Part shown: piece by piece, positions 1 to 6,714 of the stretch
Position numbering within the stretch: the first letter of the stretch is position 1
How the letters are laid out: each line of letters opens with the position of its first letter
Assembly (NCBI GenBank): GCA_024763575.1
Contig: JANTFF010000003.1
Coordinates: 1 to 12,125 of the forward strand
Direction: 5' to 3'
From: Sulfurovum sp.
GTDB taxonomy: Bacteria; Campylobacterota; Campylobacteria; Campylobacterales; Sulfurovaceae
Length of the DNA: 12,125 nucleotides
Translations under genes and position numbers: made by a program
The notes under the pieces: generated by a model
The model's input: only the letters and a program-made list of their open reading frames with translations
Told to the model about the DNA's origin: nothing
Databases searched by the model: none

Positions 1-95
1 CTAAATTAGAATTAAACTCAAAAGCCTTTCGTGTTCAGACTCATTGGAGTTTGCTAGTTAGGAAGCCTCTAGCTCTTTAGCTAGAGGTAGTTCAC
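1..95 (+). mobile_element. Right-end remnant of an IS200/IS605-family element (tnpB-side end)
   Basis: Positions 66-74 (CCTCTAGCT) and 79-87 (AGCTAGAGG) form a perfect 9-bp stem with the 4-nt loop CTTT. The stem is preceded by GAAG and followed by TAGTTCAC, ending at 95. The arrangement GAAGCC-hairpin-GGTAGTTCAC is the layout I recognise from right ends of IS200/IS605 elements that carry tnpB. A plus-strand reading frame open from the window start runs into the hairpin and stops at 78-80. Its visible end reads VQTHWSLLVRKPLAL, which could be the C-terminus of TnpB, since tnpB 3' ends often overlap this hairpin. The same segment would form the 3' part of an omega-RNA scaffold. The hairpin is not followed by a T-run, so a simple terminator is less likely. 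The transposase and left end lie outside the window, so I cannot tell a complete element from a remnant. Confidence 0.65.
66..87 (+). repeat. Perfect 9-bp inverted repeat (subterminal hairpin)
   Basis: CCTCTAGCT, loop CTTT, AGCTAGAGG. This is read as the subterminal hairpin recognised by the TnpA transposase of IS200/IS605 elements and as the terminal stem of the matching omega RNA. The pairing is directly visible; the role is inferred from the flanking bases. Confidence 0.85.
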
Positions 96-107
96 TTAAT
101 AAAATAG

Positions 108-113
108 TATAAT
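108..113 (+). promoter_or_regulatory. -10 element of the thiE promoter
   Basis: A perfect TATAAT lies 18 bases upstream of the thiE ATG, giving a predicted leader of roughly a dozen bases. No good TTGACA-like -35 box is visible, which is normal in Campylobacterota, where sigma70 promoters rely on the -10 box and A+T-rich upstream DNA. The element starts only 13 bases beyond the predicted IS end, so the upstream half of the promoter may be supplied by the IS. The leader is too short for a TPP riboswitch. AAAGAG at 121-126 serves as the ribosome binding site. Confidence 0.55.
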
Positions 114-131
114 TCCCCAAAAAGAGAAAAT

Positions 132-764
132 ATGAAATTTTTAGAATGTACAAAAGATAAACCAATAGGAATATATCCTGTAGTAGATAGAACTAATAAA
201 TTAGAACCACTATATCAATGTGGTATAACAACAGCACAACTTAGAGTCAAAGATATGCAAGGTGATGAATTAGAACAAGAGATAATTGATGCTATTGATA
301 TATCTAATAGATATGGCGTTAGACTCTTTATAAATGATTATTGGCAATTAGCTATCAAACATAATGCTTATGGTATTCATCTAGGACAAGAGGATATATT
401 AGAAGCAAATATAGATGATATATATCATGTAGGGATTAGATTAGGAATTAGTACACATACACCCAAAGAGATAAAAATTGCACTTGATATTGAACCATCT
501 TATGTAGCTATTGGCCCTATATATGAGACTACTTCTAAAAAGATGGTATATAATCCTGTTGGGATTGAAGATTTGAAAGCTTGGGCTAATGAGGTTGATT
601 ATCCTATTGTGGCTATTGGTGGGATAAATTTGGATACTATTCAAAATGTAGTAGATACTCATTGTGCTAGTGGTATCTCTATGATAGGTGGAGTATTGGA
701 AAATGGTGAAGTATCCAAAGAAAAGACTACAAAGCTTATAGAGATATTTGAAAATGCACAGTAG
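132..764 (+). CDS. thiE: Thiamine-phosphate synthase ThiE
   Basis: This cytosolic TIM-barrel enzyme of 210 residues joins HMP-pyrophosphate to thiazole phosphate, giving thiamine phosphate and pyrophosphate. Family motifs appear in order: QLRVKD (36-41), the pyrophosphate/Mg-binding INDYWQLA (67-74), GIHLGQED (81-88), GISTHT (105-110), GPIYETTSK (128-136), PVGIEDL (142-148) and AIGGIN (161-166). The terminal phosphate-binding loop reads SGISMIGGV, slightly different from the usual GVAVVSAI. Length is normal for the family. The ATG is preceded by AAAGAG at 121-126. thiD follows with an 11-base overlap, so the two are co-transcribed and probably translationally coupled, producing HMP-PP (ThiD) and using it (ThiE). 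thiC and the thiazole genes are not in the window. Identification is secure. Confidence 0.95.
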   Translation: MKFLECTKDKPIGIYPVVDRTNKLEPLYQCGITTAQLRVKDMQGDELEQEIIDAIDISNRYGVRLFINDYWQLAIKHNAYGIHLGQEDILEANIDDIYHVGIRLGISTHTPKEIKIALDIEPSYVAIGPIYETTSKKMVYNPVGIEDLKAWANEVDYPIVAIGGINLDTIQNVVDTHCASGISMIGGVLENGEVSKEKTTKLIEIFENAQ

Positions 765-1578
765 TTATACTCCAACTGTTCTAACCATAGCAGGGTCTGA
801 CCCTTATGGTGGAGCAGGTATTCAGGCTGATATAAAAACTATTCATGCTAATGGTGGATACGCTTTTAGTGCAACTACAGCTCTAACTGCCCAAAACTCA
901 CAAGGTGTAAGGGGTGTAAATATTGTTGATGCCTCTATAGTTCAAAGTCAGATAGAGGCTATATTAGATGATATACAAATAGATGCTCTTAAAATTGGAA
1001 TGTTGGGGAGCAAAGAGATTGTTCAAGTAGTTATAGATAGTATCAAAAAATATAAACTCAAAAATATTGTACTTGATACTGTTATAATTAGCTCTAGTGG
1101 CAAAAGATTACTAGATAAGTCGGCACTGGATATATTTATATCTCAATTAGTTCCAATTGTAGATATTATTACCCCTAATTTATTAGAAATAAACACTCTA
1201 ACTAATAGTAAATTTGAGGGAAAAGAAAATGAGATAGATTCAATCTCACAAGCTCTATTTGATATAGGTGCTAAATCAGCACTAATTAAAGGTGGACATT
1301 TTCAAAATCAAAATCAATCTATAGATATATTAATCCAACCAAATAAAGATAATGAAATATTTAACTCTCCTAGAATAGATACAACTCATACACATGGAAC
1401 AGGTTGTACACTCTCTTCTGCTATTGCTACCTCTTTAGCCCAAGGTAAAGATTTGACTACAAGTATTAAATTGGCAAAAGATTATCTAACAAAAAGCTTA
1501 AAACTTTCAAATAAACTTAAATTTAATTATAAATATGGATTTTTAAGTAGAACTGAACCTTTAAATCATTTTTCTTGA
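754..1578 (+). CDS. thiD: Hydroxymethylpyrimidine/phosphomethylpyrimidine kinase ThiD
   Basis: This ribokinase-fold enzyme of 274 residues phosphorylates HMP to HMP-P and then to HMP-PP, the pyrimidine substrate of ThiE. It opens with TIAGSDPYGGAGIQADIKT (11-29), the substrate-binding signature. It continues with GMLGS (82-86), LDTVIISSSG (107-116), ITPN (139-142), IKGGH (178-182) and the anion-hole/catalytic segment THTHGTGCTLSSA (211-223), with the expected Cys at 218. I chose ATG 754 over the in-frame TTG at 748 because the family N-terminus begins just before the TIAGSD motif and an AGAG lies about ten bases upstream. It overlaps the 3' end of thiE by 11 bases. No terminator follows. This could be a single-domain ThiD of either the kinase or PdxK-like type, but the ThiE context favours thiamine synthesis. 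Confidence 0.94.
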   Translation: MHSSYTPTVLTIAGSDPYGGAGIQADIKTIHANGGYAFSATTALTAQNSQGVRGVNIVDASIVQSQIEAILDDIQIDALKIGMLGSKEIVQVVIDSIKKYKLKNIVLDTVIISSSGKRLLDKSALDIFISQLVPIVDIITPNLLEINTLTNSKFEGKENEIDSISQALFDIGAKSALIKGGHFQNQNQSIDILIQPNKDNEIFNSPRIDTTHTHGTGCTLSSAIATSLAQGKDLTTSIKLAKDYLTKSLKLSNKLKFNYKYGFLSRTEPLNHFS

Positions 1579-1601
1579 TTATTATAGATTTTTTGATAAA
1601 T

Positions 1602-1647
1602 TAAAGTGTTACCAAAGGTTACCCGTGTATAATATGGTTACACTTTA
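1602..1647. promoter_or_regulatory. Operator-like inverted repeat with three GTTAC units around the ispDF promoter
   Basis: The arms TAAAGTGTTACC (1602-1613) and GGTTACACTTTA (1636-1647) are inverted repeats matching at 11 of 12 positions, 22 bases apart. A third copy, GGTTACC, sits inside at 1617-1623. The same-strand GTTAC units begin at 1608, 1618 and 1637, so they are 10 and 19 bases apart, close to one and two helical turns. The -10 box lies between the last two units. The predicted transcript starts within or after the right arm, so a DNA-level operator fits better than an RNA hairpin. The protein that binds is not shown by the sequence. Confidence 0.55.
1628..1633 (+). promoter_or_regulatory. 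-10 element of the ispDF operon promoter
   Basis: A perfect TATAAT lies 29 bases upstream of the chosen TTG start, with transcription expected near 1640. No convincing -35 hexamer is present; the bases at the expected position (1605-1610, AGTGTT) lie in the left operator arm. A bound regulator over either arm would overlap RNA polymerase. Confidence 0.55.
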
Positions 1648-1652
1648 AAACT

Positions 1653-1656
1653 AGGA
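1653..1656 (+). promoter_or_regulatory. Ribosome binding site that decides the ispDF start
   Basis: AGGA lies six bases before TTG 1663 but directly touches the alternative in-frame TTG at 1657. Normal spacing therefore favours 1663. There is no in-frame ATG early enough to keep the nucleotide-binding GAGSASRF motif. Confidence 0.6.
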
Positions 1657-1662
1657 TTGATA

Positions 1663-2784
1663 TTGCATAACATTACACTTATACTCTTAGGTGCAGGAAG
1701 TGCATCACGGTTTAAATTACCTCCTAAAAAGCAGTGGATATGGAGTGATGATAAACCTTTGTGGTTGCAAGTAGCTGATGAATTTCAAACTATAGAACCT
1801 TTTGAAAGTACTATTATAGTGTCATCACGAGATGACATACAAGCTATGTCAAATTTTGCTAATTATACTTTTGTAAAAGGTGGAACTAGCAGACAAGCCT
1901 CTTTGAAAAACGCTTTGGAACATGTCAAAACACCTTTTGTTTTGGTCTCTGATATTGCTAGATGTTGTCTTGATAAAGAAATGATTAGACGAGTAATATT
2001 ATCAAAAAATAACAATAGCTGTATAGTTCCTACACTTAAGATTGTGGATACACTATATTACAAAAATAGTCCAATAGATAGAGAAAATACTAAAATCATA
2101 CAAACTCCTCAACTATCAGATACAACTTTACTCAAAAAAGCATTAGATACAGATACTGAGTTTACTGATGATAGTTCAGCTATTGCTTCACAAGGTGGCG
2201 AGATAATCTTTGTAGAAGGGTCTGTAAAAGCTCATAAGCTAACTACCGTTGAAGATTTAGCCAAACTTACTTGTATCAAAAAACCATCGACTAGAGCTTT
2301 GAGTGGTTTTGGTATAGATATTCATCCTTTTGAAGATGGTAAAAAGATGTTTCTATGTGGAGTAGAGATAGACTCACCATTTGGCTTCAAAGCACATAGT
2401 GATGGAGATGTAGCAATTCATGCTCTAATAGATGCCCTTTTAGGTGCTTCAGGCTTGGGTGATATTGGTGAGTTTTATCCTGATAATGCTGATGAGTATA
2501 AGGGTATAGACTCAAGCAAACTTTTAAAAGATACGGTAAATAGACTAAATAGTCTTGGTTATGTAATAGGTAATGTCGATTTATCTATTATCGCCCAAAC
2601 TCCAAGACTATTAAAATACAAAAAACCTATGAGGTTTAATCTAGCCAAACTGCTAAATTTAACACCAAATCTTGTAAATATCAAAGCCACAACAGCAGAA
2701 AAGCTTGGTTGGATTGGACGCAAAGAGGGTGTAGCAGTTGAAGCTATTGCAACATTATATTATTACGATTGGACAAAACAATGA
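1663..2784 (+). CDS. ispDF: Bifunctional IspD/IspF enzyme (MEP pathway)
   Basis: This protein of 373 residues fuses two non-consecutive MEP-pathway enzymes, as is typical of Campylobacterota. The N-terminal half (about 1-205) is 2-C-methyl-D-erythritol 4-phosphate cytidylyltransferase, with LGAGSASRF near the start, KGGTSRQASL, a TPQL segment and TDDSS. The usual HDAARP is changed to SDIARC. The C-terminal half (about 212-373) is 2-C-methyl-D-erythritol 2,4-cyclodiphosphate synthase, with SGFGIDIHPF (214-223), HSDGD (245-249), HALIDALLGASGLGDIGEFY, NVDLSIIAQTP, IKATTAEKLGWIGRKEGVA and metal ligands D219, H221 and H253. The missing step between the two, IspE, is encoded on the other strand of this window. 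Translation starts at a TTG with AGGA upstream. The stop overlaps the next gene as ATGA, so the regulator gene downstream is coupled to it. Confidence 0.95.
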   Translation: MHNITLILLGAGSASRFKLPPKKQWIWSDDKPLWLQVADEFQTIEPFESTIIVSSRDDIQAMSNFANYTFVKGGTSRQASLKNALEHVKTPFVLVSDIARCCLDKEMIRRVILSKNNNSCIVPTLKIVDTLYYKNSPIDRENTKIIQTPQLSDTTLLKKALDTDTEFTDDSSAIASQGGEIIFVEGSVKAHKLTTVEDLAKLTCIKKPSTRALSGFGIDIHPFEDGKKMFLCGVEIDSPFGFKAHSDGDVAIHALIDALLGASGLGDIGEFYPDNADEYKGIDSSKLLKDTVNRLNSLGYVIGNVDLSIIAQTPRLLKYKKPMRFNLAKLLNLTPNLVNIKATTAEKLGWIGRKEGVAVEAIATLYYYDWTKQ

Positions 2785-3665
2785 AGATAACAATTATAGA
2801 AAACGAACTATATCTAGCACAGAGTATATCCACTAAACTCAATCAATCTGGATATGAAACTGAAATTTTCTCTTCTATCAAAGAGGCAATGACATCAAGT
2901 TCAGGGGATGCTTATCTACTATCAACCAACCTACCTGGTCAAAACTTTAATCCTTTGATTACAAAATATAAAGAGAAGATTATTATACTTATGGTAAGTT
3001 ATATTAACAATGATACAGTCTCTGCACCTTTGAAACTTGGAGCAAATGATTATATTGTCAAACCTTTTATGATAGAAGAGTTACAAAGAAAGATTGAACA
3101 CTACAAAGAGTATCAAACACTCAAAAAGTACAAAAATCTATATAAAGAGTATAGTGAATATTTACTAAATGATATTAATATCACTAATGATATAGATAAA
3201 ATTACTACTCCAATAGTTATATTTACCAACTATATTAAATTAGTTGATAAATTGGCATTTCAATATGCACAACAAAATGATAGAGTCTTAGTATTTATAC
3301 CACTTGGTGCAAAAAATTGGAAAGATAAGATAGAGAAATCTAATCCAAGACATATTTTATATATATCAGAACTACAAGTACTAAAAAAAGCAGAGAGAGA
3401 ACAACTATTTGAACTATTAAATAGGAGAGAATTTATTATATCAACGACTACTGATATAGAAACACCTTATCCAAGATTGGAGATAAATACAGATAATAAA
3501 CTCTATGACCAAAATGAAATTTTGACAATTGATGATTATGTAAAGTTTATTGTCAATAGTTTTCAATATCAATTCCCAGATACTGAACTATCTAAAAAAT
3601 TGGGAATTTCAAGAAAAAGCTTATGGGAAAAAAGGAAAAAATATGGCATCTTCAAGAAAAAATAG
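2781..3665 (+). CDS. Atypical response regulator, HP1021/Cj1608 family
   Basis: This protein of 294 residues has an N-terminal receiver-like domain (1-110), a linker region and a C-terminal Fis-type helix-turn-helix (about 268-290, with LSKKLGISRKSLWEKR). In the receiver, the phospho-acceptor Asp is replaced by Ser48 (LLSTNLPG), while E7, S73 and the KPF lysine K94 remain, so classical phosphorylation is unlikely. Position after ispDF and before a Sat-like gene matches H. pylori HP1021 and C. jejuni Cj1608. Those regulators are known to bind oriC and many promoters, and HP1021 responds to redox through cysteines. This homologue contains no cysteine at all. I chose ATG 2781, which overlaps the ispDF stop by four bases, over the in-frame TTG at 2769. 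Family assignment rests on context, the Ser substitution and the domain order. Confidence 0.87.
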   Translation: MKITIIENELYLAQSISTKLNQSGYETEIFSSIKEAMTSSSGDAYLLSTNLPGQNFNPLITKYKEKIIILMVSYINNDTVSAPLKLGANDYIVKPFMIEELQRKIEHYKEYQTLKKYKNLYKEYSEYLLNDINITNDIDKITTPIVIFTNYIKLVDKLAFQYAQQNDRVLVFIPLGAKNWKDKIEKSNPRHILYISELQVLKKAEREQLFELLNRREFIISTTTDIETPYPRLEINTDNKLYDQNEILTIDDYVKFIVNSFQYQFPDTELSKKLGISRKSLWEKRKKYGIFKKK

Positions 3666-4833
3666 ACAACTATATATAGATGCTGAAGCATTATCAACTT
3701 TGGCTTTGGTACAAGAGGGATTAATCTCACCTGTAACAAAACTAATGAATAAACAAGAAGCATTGGAAGTAAATGAGACCAAAGTATATAAAGGTGTACC
3801 ATATCCATTTGCATTTTTATTATCTCCTAATGGTAAAAGAAATCAAGAGATACTACAAAGTGCTAAACAAGGAGAAGTACTAGATTTAGTAACTGAAGGA
3901 AATATTGTAGGAAAAATAACAGTTGATGAGACTTTTGAAATAGATATTCAACAACGACTTGTATGTATATTTGGAACAGCTGACCCATCTCATCCAGGTG
4001 TTAAAGATACTATGCCAAGATTAGGTAAGATAGCTGTATGTGGTGATTATCGAGTAAAATACCCACTCATATCAAGTAGTGTTAAAAAAGTAAAAAATCT
4101 AATAGCAGAGCAAAATGCAAAAAAAATTTCAGGCTTTATGCTATATGCTAATCCTCTAAATCGTTCACATGAGAGAATGATAAGACAGATACTTGACCAC
4201 GCTGATATGCTTGTACTATTTTTACTAAAACCTTTTAACTCTACTGGATTGAGATATGATATTCGATATGAAGCAATCAATAGTTTTATTGAAAATTTTT
4301 TACCATCAAACAGAGTTGTTGTAGTTCCATTAGAAAACTCCTATATATTTGCAGGATACAATGAGTTGATACTTGATGCACTAGTTGCAAAAAACTATGG
4401 GTGTAGTCGTTTAGTTATCACTAAAAATCATACAAGACTCGGTTCATTTTATGATAAAAACAGACTAAATTCTATTTTTGATAACTCAAAAGGAATTAAA
4501 ATGAAAATATCTACTGTTGACCATTATGTATATTGTAATAAATGTAGAACACTAGTGAGTACGACTACTTGTCCTCATGGACAGCATCATCATATTCACT
4601 ACCATTCACAATCTATTATGAAACTAATTCGAGCAGGTATTATGCCTCCTAGTATATTAGTCAGAAGAGAGGTATCAGCATCAGTACTTAGTACACTATA
4701 TCCTGATAGATTTGAAAATATCCAAGAGCTTTATGATGCATTAGTACCGAATGAAGGTCTAATGGAAGAGCATAGCGAAGAGGATTTTTATGTAAAGTTG
4801 ATGGATTTATATCAAACAACTTCACTTACATAA
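3643..4833 (+). CDS. Sulfate adenylyltransferase-like protein, probably a degenerate (non-canonical) ATP sulfurylase
   Basis: This protein of 396 residues has full ATP-sulfurylase architecture. A PUA-like N-terminal domain carries FGTADPSHPGVKD (110-122). The nucleotidyltransferase domain carries NPLNRSHE (170-177), DIRYEA (206-211) and KNYGCSRLVITKNH (250-263). The zinc site is C298, C301, C310 and H312, followed by RAGIMPP (330-336). Key catalytic residues are changed. The sulfate/ATP-binding QTRNP reads LYANP, the HxxH motif has Asn at the first His (N173, with H176 kept), and the GRDH loop reads TKNH. Sulfate adenylation is therefore doubtful. The C. jejuni counterpart Cj1609 sits in the same place. 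I chose ATG 3643, with AAGGA upstream, over an in-frame ATG at 3550 inside the regulator gene; the overlap is 23 bases. It is probably translationally coupled to the regulator. Its true substrate is unknown. Confidence 0.8.
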   Translation: MASSRKNRQLYIDAEALSTLALVQEGLISPVTKLMNKQEALEVNETKVYKGVPYPFAFLLSPNGKRNQEILQSAKQGEVLDLVTEGNIVGKITVDETFEIDIQQRLVCIFGTADPSHPGVKDTMPRLGKIAVCGDYRVKYPLISSSVKKVKNLIAEQNAKKISGFMLYANPLNRSHERMIRQILDHADMLVLFLLKPFNSTGLRYDIRYEAINSFIENFLPSNRVVVVPLENSYIFAGYNELILDALVAKNYGCSRLVITKNHTRLGSFYDKNRLNSIFDNSKGIKMKISTVDHYVYCNKCRTLVSTTTCPHGQHHHIHYHSQSIMKLIRAGIMPPSILVRREVSASVLSTLYPDRFENIQELYDALVPNEGLMEEHSEEDFYVKLMDLYQTTSLT

Positions 4834-4841
4834 GGAAATAT

Positions 4842-5333
4842 ATGAATTTAAATAGAATTTTTATAACTTTTTTTGGTTCAGGTCTAGCACCAAAAGCACC
4901 TGGAACTGTTGGTAGTTTTGCTGGATTAATTGTAGGCTTAATCATACTTCAATTCTTACCTATGCAGACACTATTTATGTTAACTTTAGTCATTACTATT
5001 ATAGGTATATTTGAGATAAACAGATATGAAAAAGCTACCAATAGCCATGATGATAAAAGCATAGTCATAGATGAAGTAGCAGGAATATGGATAACCATGA
5101 TGTTTGCTCTATCTGTTGCAAAAAGTATGAGTTATCCTTATGTCAATGAGATTGCAATAGTACTAAGTTTTGCCACATTTAGACTTTTTGATATTTGGAA
5201 ACCATCAACAATTGGAGTAATAGATAGAAAAGTCAAAGGTGGACTTGGTGTAATGGGCGATGATATTCTAGCTGGTATAGCAGGAGGTTTTTTGAGTATT
5301 GTTATTTTGATGGGATTGGACAAAATTTTATAA
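4842..5333 (+). CDS. pgpA: Phosphatidylglycerophosphatase A
   Basis: This inner-membrane phosphatase of 163 residues removes the terminal phosphate of phosphatidylglycerophosphate to give phosphatidylglycerol. The PgpA signatures are all present: FGSGLAPKAPGTVGS (11-25), SIVIDEVAGIWIT (73-85), FRLFDIWKP (113-121) and DRKVKGGLGVMGDDILAG (128-145), with the acidic residues of the catalytic motifs intact. Hydrophobic membrane segments are visible at about 26-39, 44-58, 82-93 and 143-158. It starts nine bases after the Sat-like gene with a good AAGGA site, and is the last gene of the ispDF operon. No terminator is visible after it. Confidence 0.95.
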   Translation: MNLNRIFITFFGSGLAPKAPGTVGSFAGLIVGLIILQFLPMQTLFMLTLVITIIGIFEINRYEKATNSHDDKSIVIDEVAGIWITMMFALSVAKSMSYPYVNEIAIVLSFATFRLFDIWKPSTIGVIDRKVKGGLGVMGDDILAGIAGGFLSIVILMGLDKIL

Positions 5334-5362
5334 AAAATCCAAATTTAATATGATTTTGCTAA

Positions 5363-5368
5363 TATACT
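5363..5368 (+). promoter_or_regulatory. Possible -10 element for the Fe-S protein gene
   Basis: TATACT lies 29 bases before the GTG start, in the 64-base gap after pgpA. No clear -35 box is seen. The gap is A+T-rich, so the match could be chance, and read-through from the pgpA operon is also possible. Confidence 0.35.
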
Positions 5369-5397
5369 CAAAATAATTTAACCAAAGAAAGTAAATC

Positions 5398-6687
5398 GTG
5401 AAAAAAACAGAAGATATTTTTAATTTCCAAGCAATAAGTGATGAGTGTGTCAAATGTGGGAAATGTATCCCCGTATGTACCATTCATCAAGTAAATGCAG
5501 ATGAGGTTACCTCTCCTAGAGGATTTATAGATTTATTAGGAGAGTATCAACAAGGCAATTTAGAACTAGACAAAAATGCCAAAGATATATTTGAGAGCTG
5601 TTTTTTGTGTACTAATTGTGTTGATGTATGTCCAAACTCACTACCTACAGATATGGTTATAGAAGAGGTTAGAGCCGATATTGCAGATAAATTTGGTATA
5701 GCATGGTTCAAAAAAGCCTTTTTTACACTATTGCGTCATAGAAAATTGATGGATATTATGATGAAACTTGGATATACATTTAAAACTTGTGGGTTCAAAG
5801 ATGATAATAAAAAAGGAGGAATGATACCAAGATTTCCTATACCTATTATCAAAAGTGGACGACTACTGCCATCACTTAGCAAAACTAGCTTTTTAAATAA
5901 ATATCCAGAGGAGATAGATAATGGTGGTAAACGCAGAGTAGCTATATTTATAGGCTGTTTGGCAAACTATAACTATACAACTATTGGAGATAGTCTAATA
6001 GAGATATTTAAAGAGCTTGAAATTGATGCTTTTATCCCAAAAGAGCAAAAGTGTTGTTCAGCTCCTGCTTATTTTACAGGTGATTTTTATACTGTTGAGA
6101 CTTTGAGTAAACAAAATATAGAGTATTTCGAGACATTTATAGATGATGTAGAGGCGATTATTATCCCAGAGGCTACATGTAGTGCTATGATTAAACATGA
6201 TTGGGAGATATTTTTTAACAATCATGGAATGAGTGATTGGGCAAAACGAGCAAAAAAATTAAATGAAAAAATCTTCATGGCTACAGAGTGGTTTGAAAAA
6301 CATACAGAGCTAAAAGAGATACTAGCTAGTAAAAATATCAAATTTGAAGATACTATAACCTATCATGATGCATGTCATGCCAAAAAGGTACAAGGATTGC
6401 ATAAAGAACCTAGAGCATTACTATCTCAAAACTATAATATAAAAGAGATGAGTGATAGTGATAGATGTTGTGGTTTTGGTGGTGTTACTATGCAAACAGA
6501 GAAGTACCATTTTGCCCAACTTGCAGGAGTGCCAAAAGCTAAAATGATAGATGATACAGGAGCAAAAATAGTAAGTGCTGAGTGTAGTGCTTGTCGTATG
6601 CAAATAAGTAATTCTCTACATCAAGCAGATGTTGATGTGGTGTTTAAAAACCCTGTGGAGTTGATTGCTGAGGCTTTAAAGTCTTAG
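5398..6687 (+). CDS. GlcF/LldE-like Fe-S protein with two 4Fe-4S motifs and two cysteine-rich (CCG) domains
   Basis: This soluble redox protein of 429 residues has a ferredoxin-like N-terminus with two Cys clusters, C17/C20/C23/C27 and C68/C71/C74/C78. Two CCG (cysteine-rich) domains of the GlcF, LutA and HdrB/D type follow. The second CCG domain is complete: C326, C357-C358-G, C396 and C399. The first is partly degenerate: C187, C219-C220 followed by Ser instead of Gly, and C261 without the second Cys of CxxC. Such proteins pass electrons from flavin dehydrogenases of 2-hydroxy acids (glycolate, lactate) or act in heterodisulfide-reductase-like complexes. No GlcD flavoprotein is encoded next to it here, so the partner is unknown. 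The start is GTG; an in-frame stop six bases upstream and the early cysteines leave no alternative. It converges on smpB with a 27-base gap and no obvious terminator. Confidence 0.82.
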   Translation: MKKTEDIFNFQAISDECVKCGKCIPVCTIHQVNADEVTSPRGFIDLLGEYQQGNLELDKNAKDIFESCFLCTNCVDVCPNSLPTDMVIEEVRADIADKFGIAWFKKAFFTLLRHRKLMDIMMKLGYTFKTCGFKDDNKKGGMIPRFPIPIIKSGRLLPSLSKTSFLNKYPEEIDNGGKRRVAIFIGCLANYNYTTIGDSLIEIFKELEIDAFIPKEQKCCSAPAYFTGDFYTVETLSKQNIEYFETFIDDVEAIIIPEATCSAMIKHDWEIFFNNHGMSDWAKRAKKLNEKIFMATEWFEKHTELKEILASKNIKFEDTITYHDACHAKKVQGLHKEPRALLSQNYNIKEMSDSDRCCGFGGVTMQTEKYHFAQLAGVPKAKMIDDTGAKIVSAECSACRMQISNSLHQADVDVVFKNPVELIAEALKS

Positions 6688-6714
6688 ATTTTTGGGATTT
6701 TAATTGTTCCATAG

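Noticed and set aside
66..100. Rho-independent terminator of an upstream gene
   Set aside because: The stem is good but is followed by TAGTTCACTTAA rather than a T-run; the flanks match an IS200/IS605 end better. It is kept as an alternative.
96..131. Possible TPP riboswitch ahead of thiE
   Set aside because: The predicted leader is about a dozen bases, and no CUGAGA-type thi-box sequence is present in 1-131.
441..662. Minus-strand open frame inside thiE, and similar ones at 3569-3814, 4047-4280, 5138-5323 and 6421-6603
   Set aside because: They lie antisense to well-supported genes, have low-complexity translations with no recognisable domain and no ribosome binding site, and are shadow frames.
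2769..2780. TTG start for the HP1021-type regulator
   Set aside because: The receiver begins properly with MKITII at ATG 2781, which forms a classic ATGA overlap with the ispDF stop.
3550..3642. N-terminal extension of the Sat-like protein from an in-frame ATG at 3550
   Set aside because: These 31 codons lie inside the regulator's helix-turn-helix region, have no good ribosome binding site and match no Sat N-terminus. ATG 3643 has AAGGA upstream.
6688..6714. Bidirectional terminator between the converging Fe-S gene and smpB
   Set aside because: The 27-base gap has no inverted repeat with a T-run that I can see.
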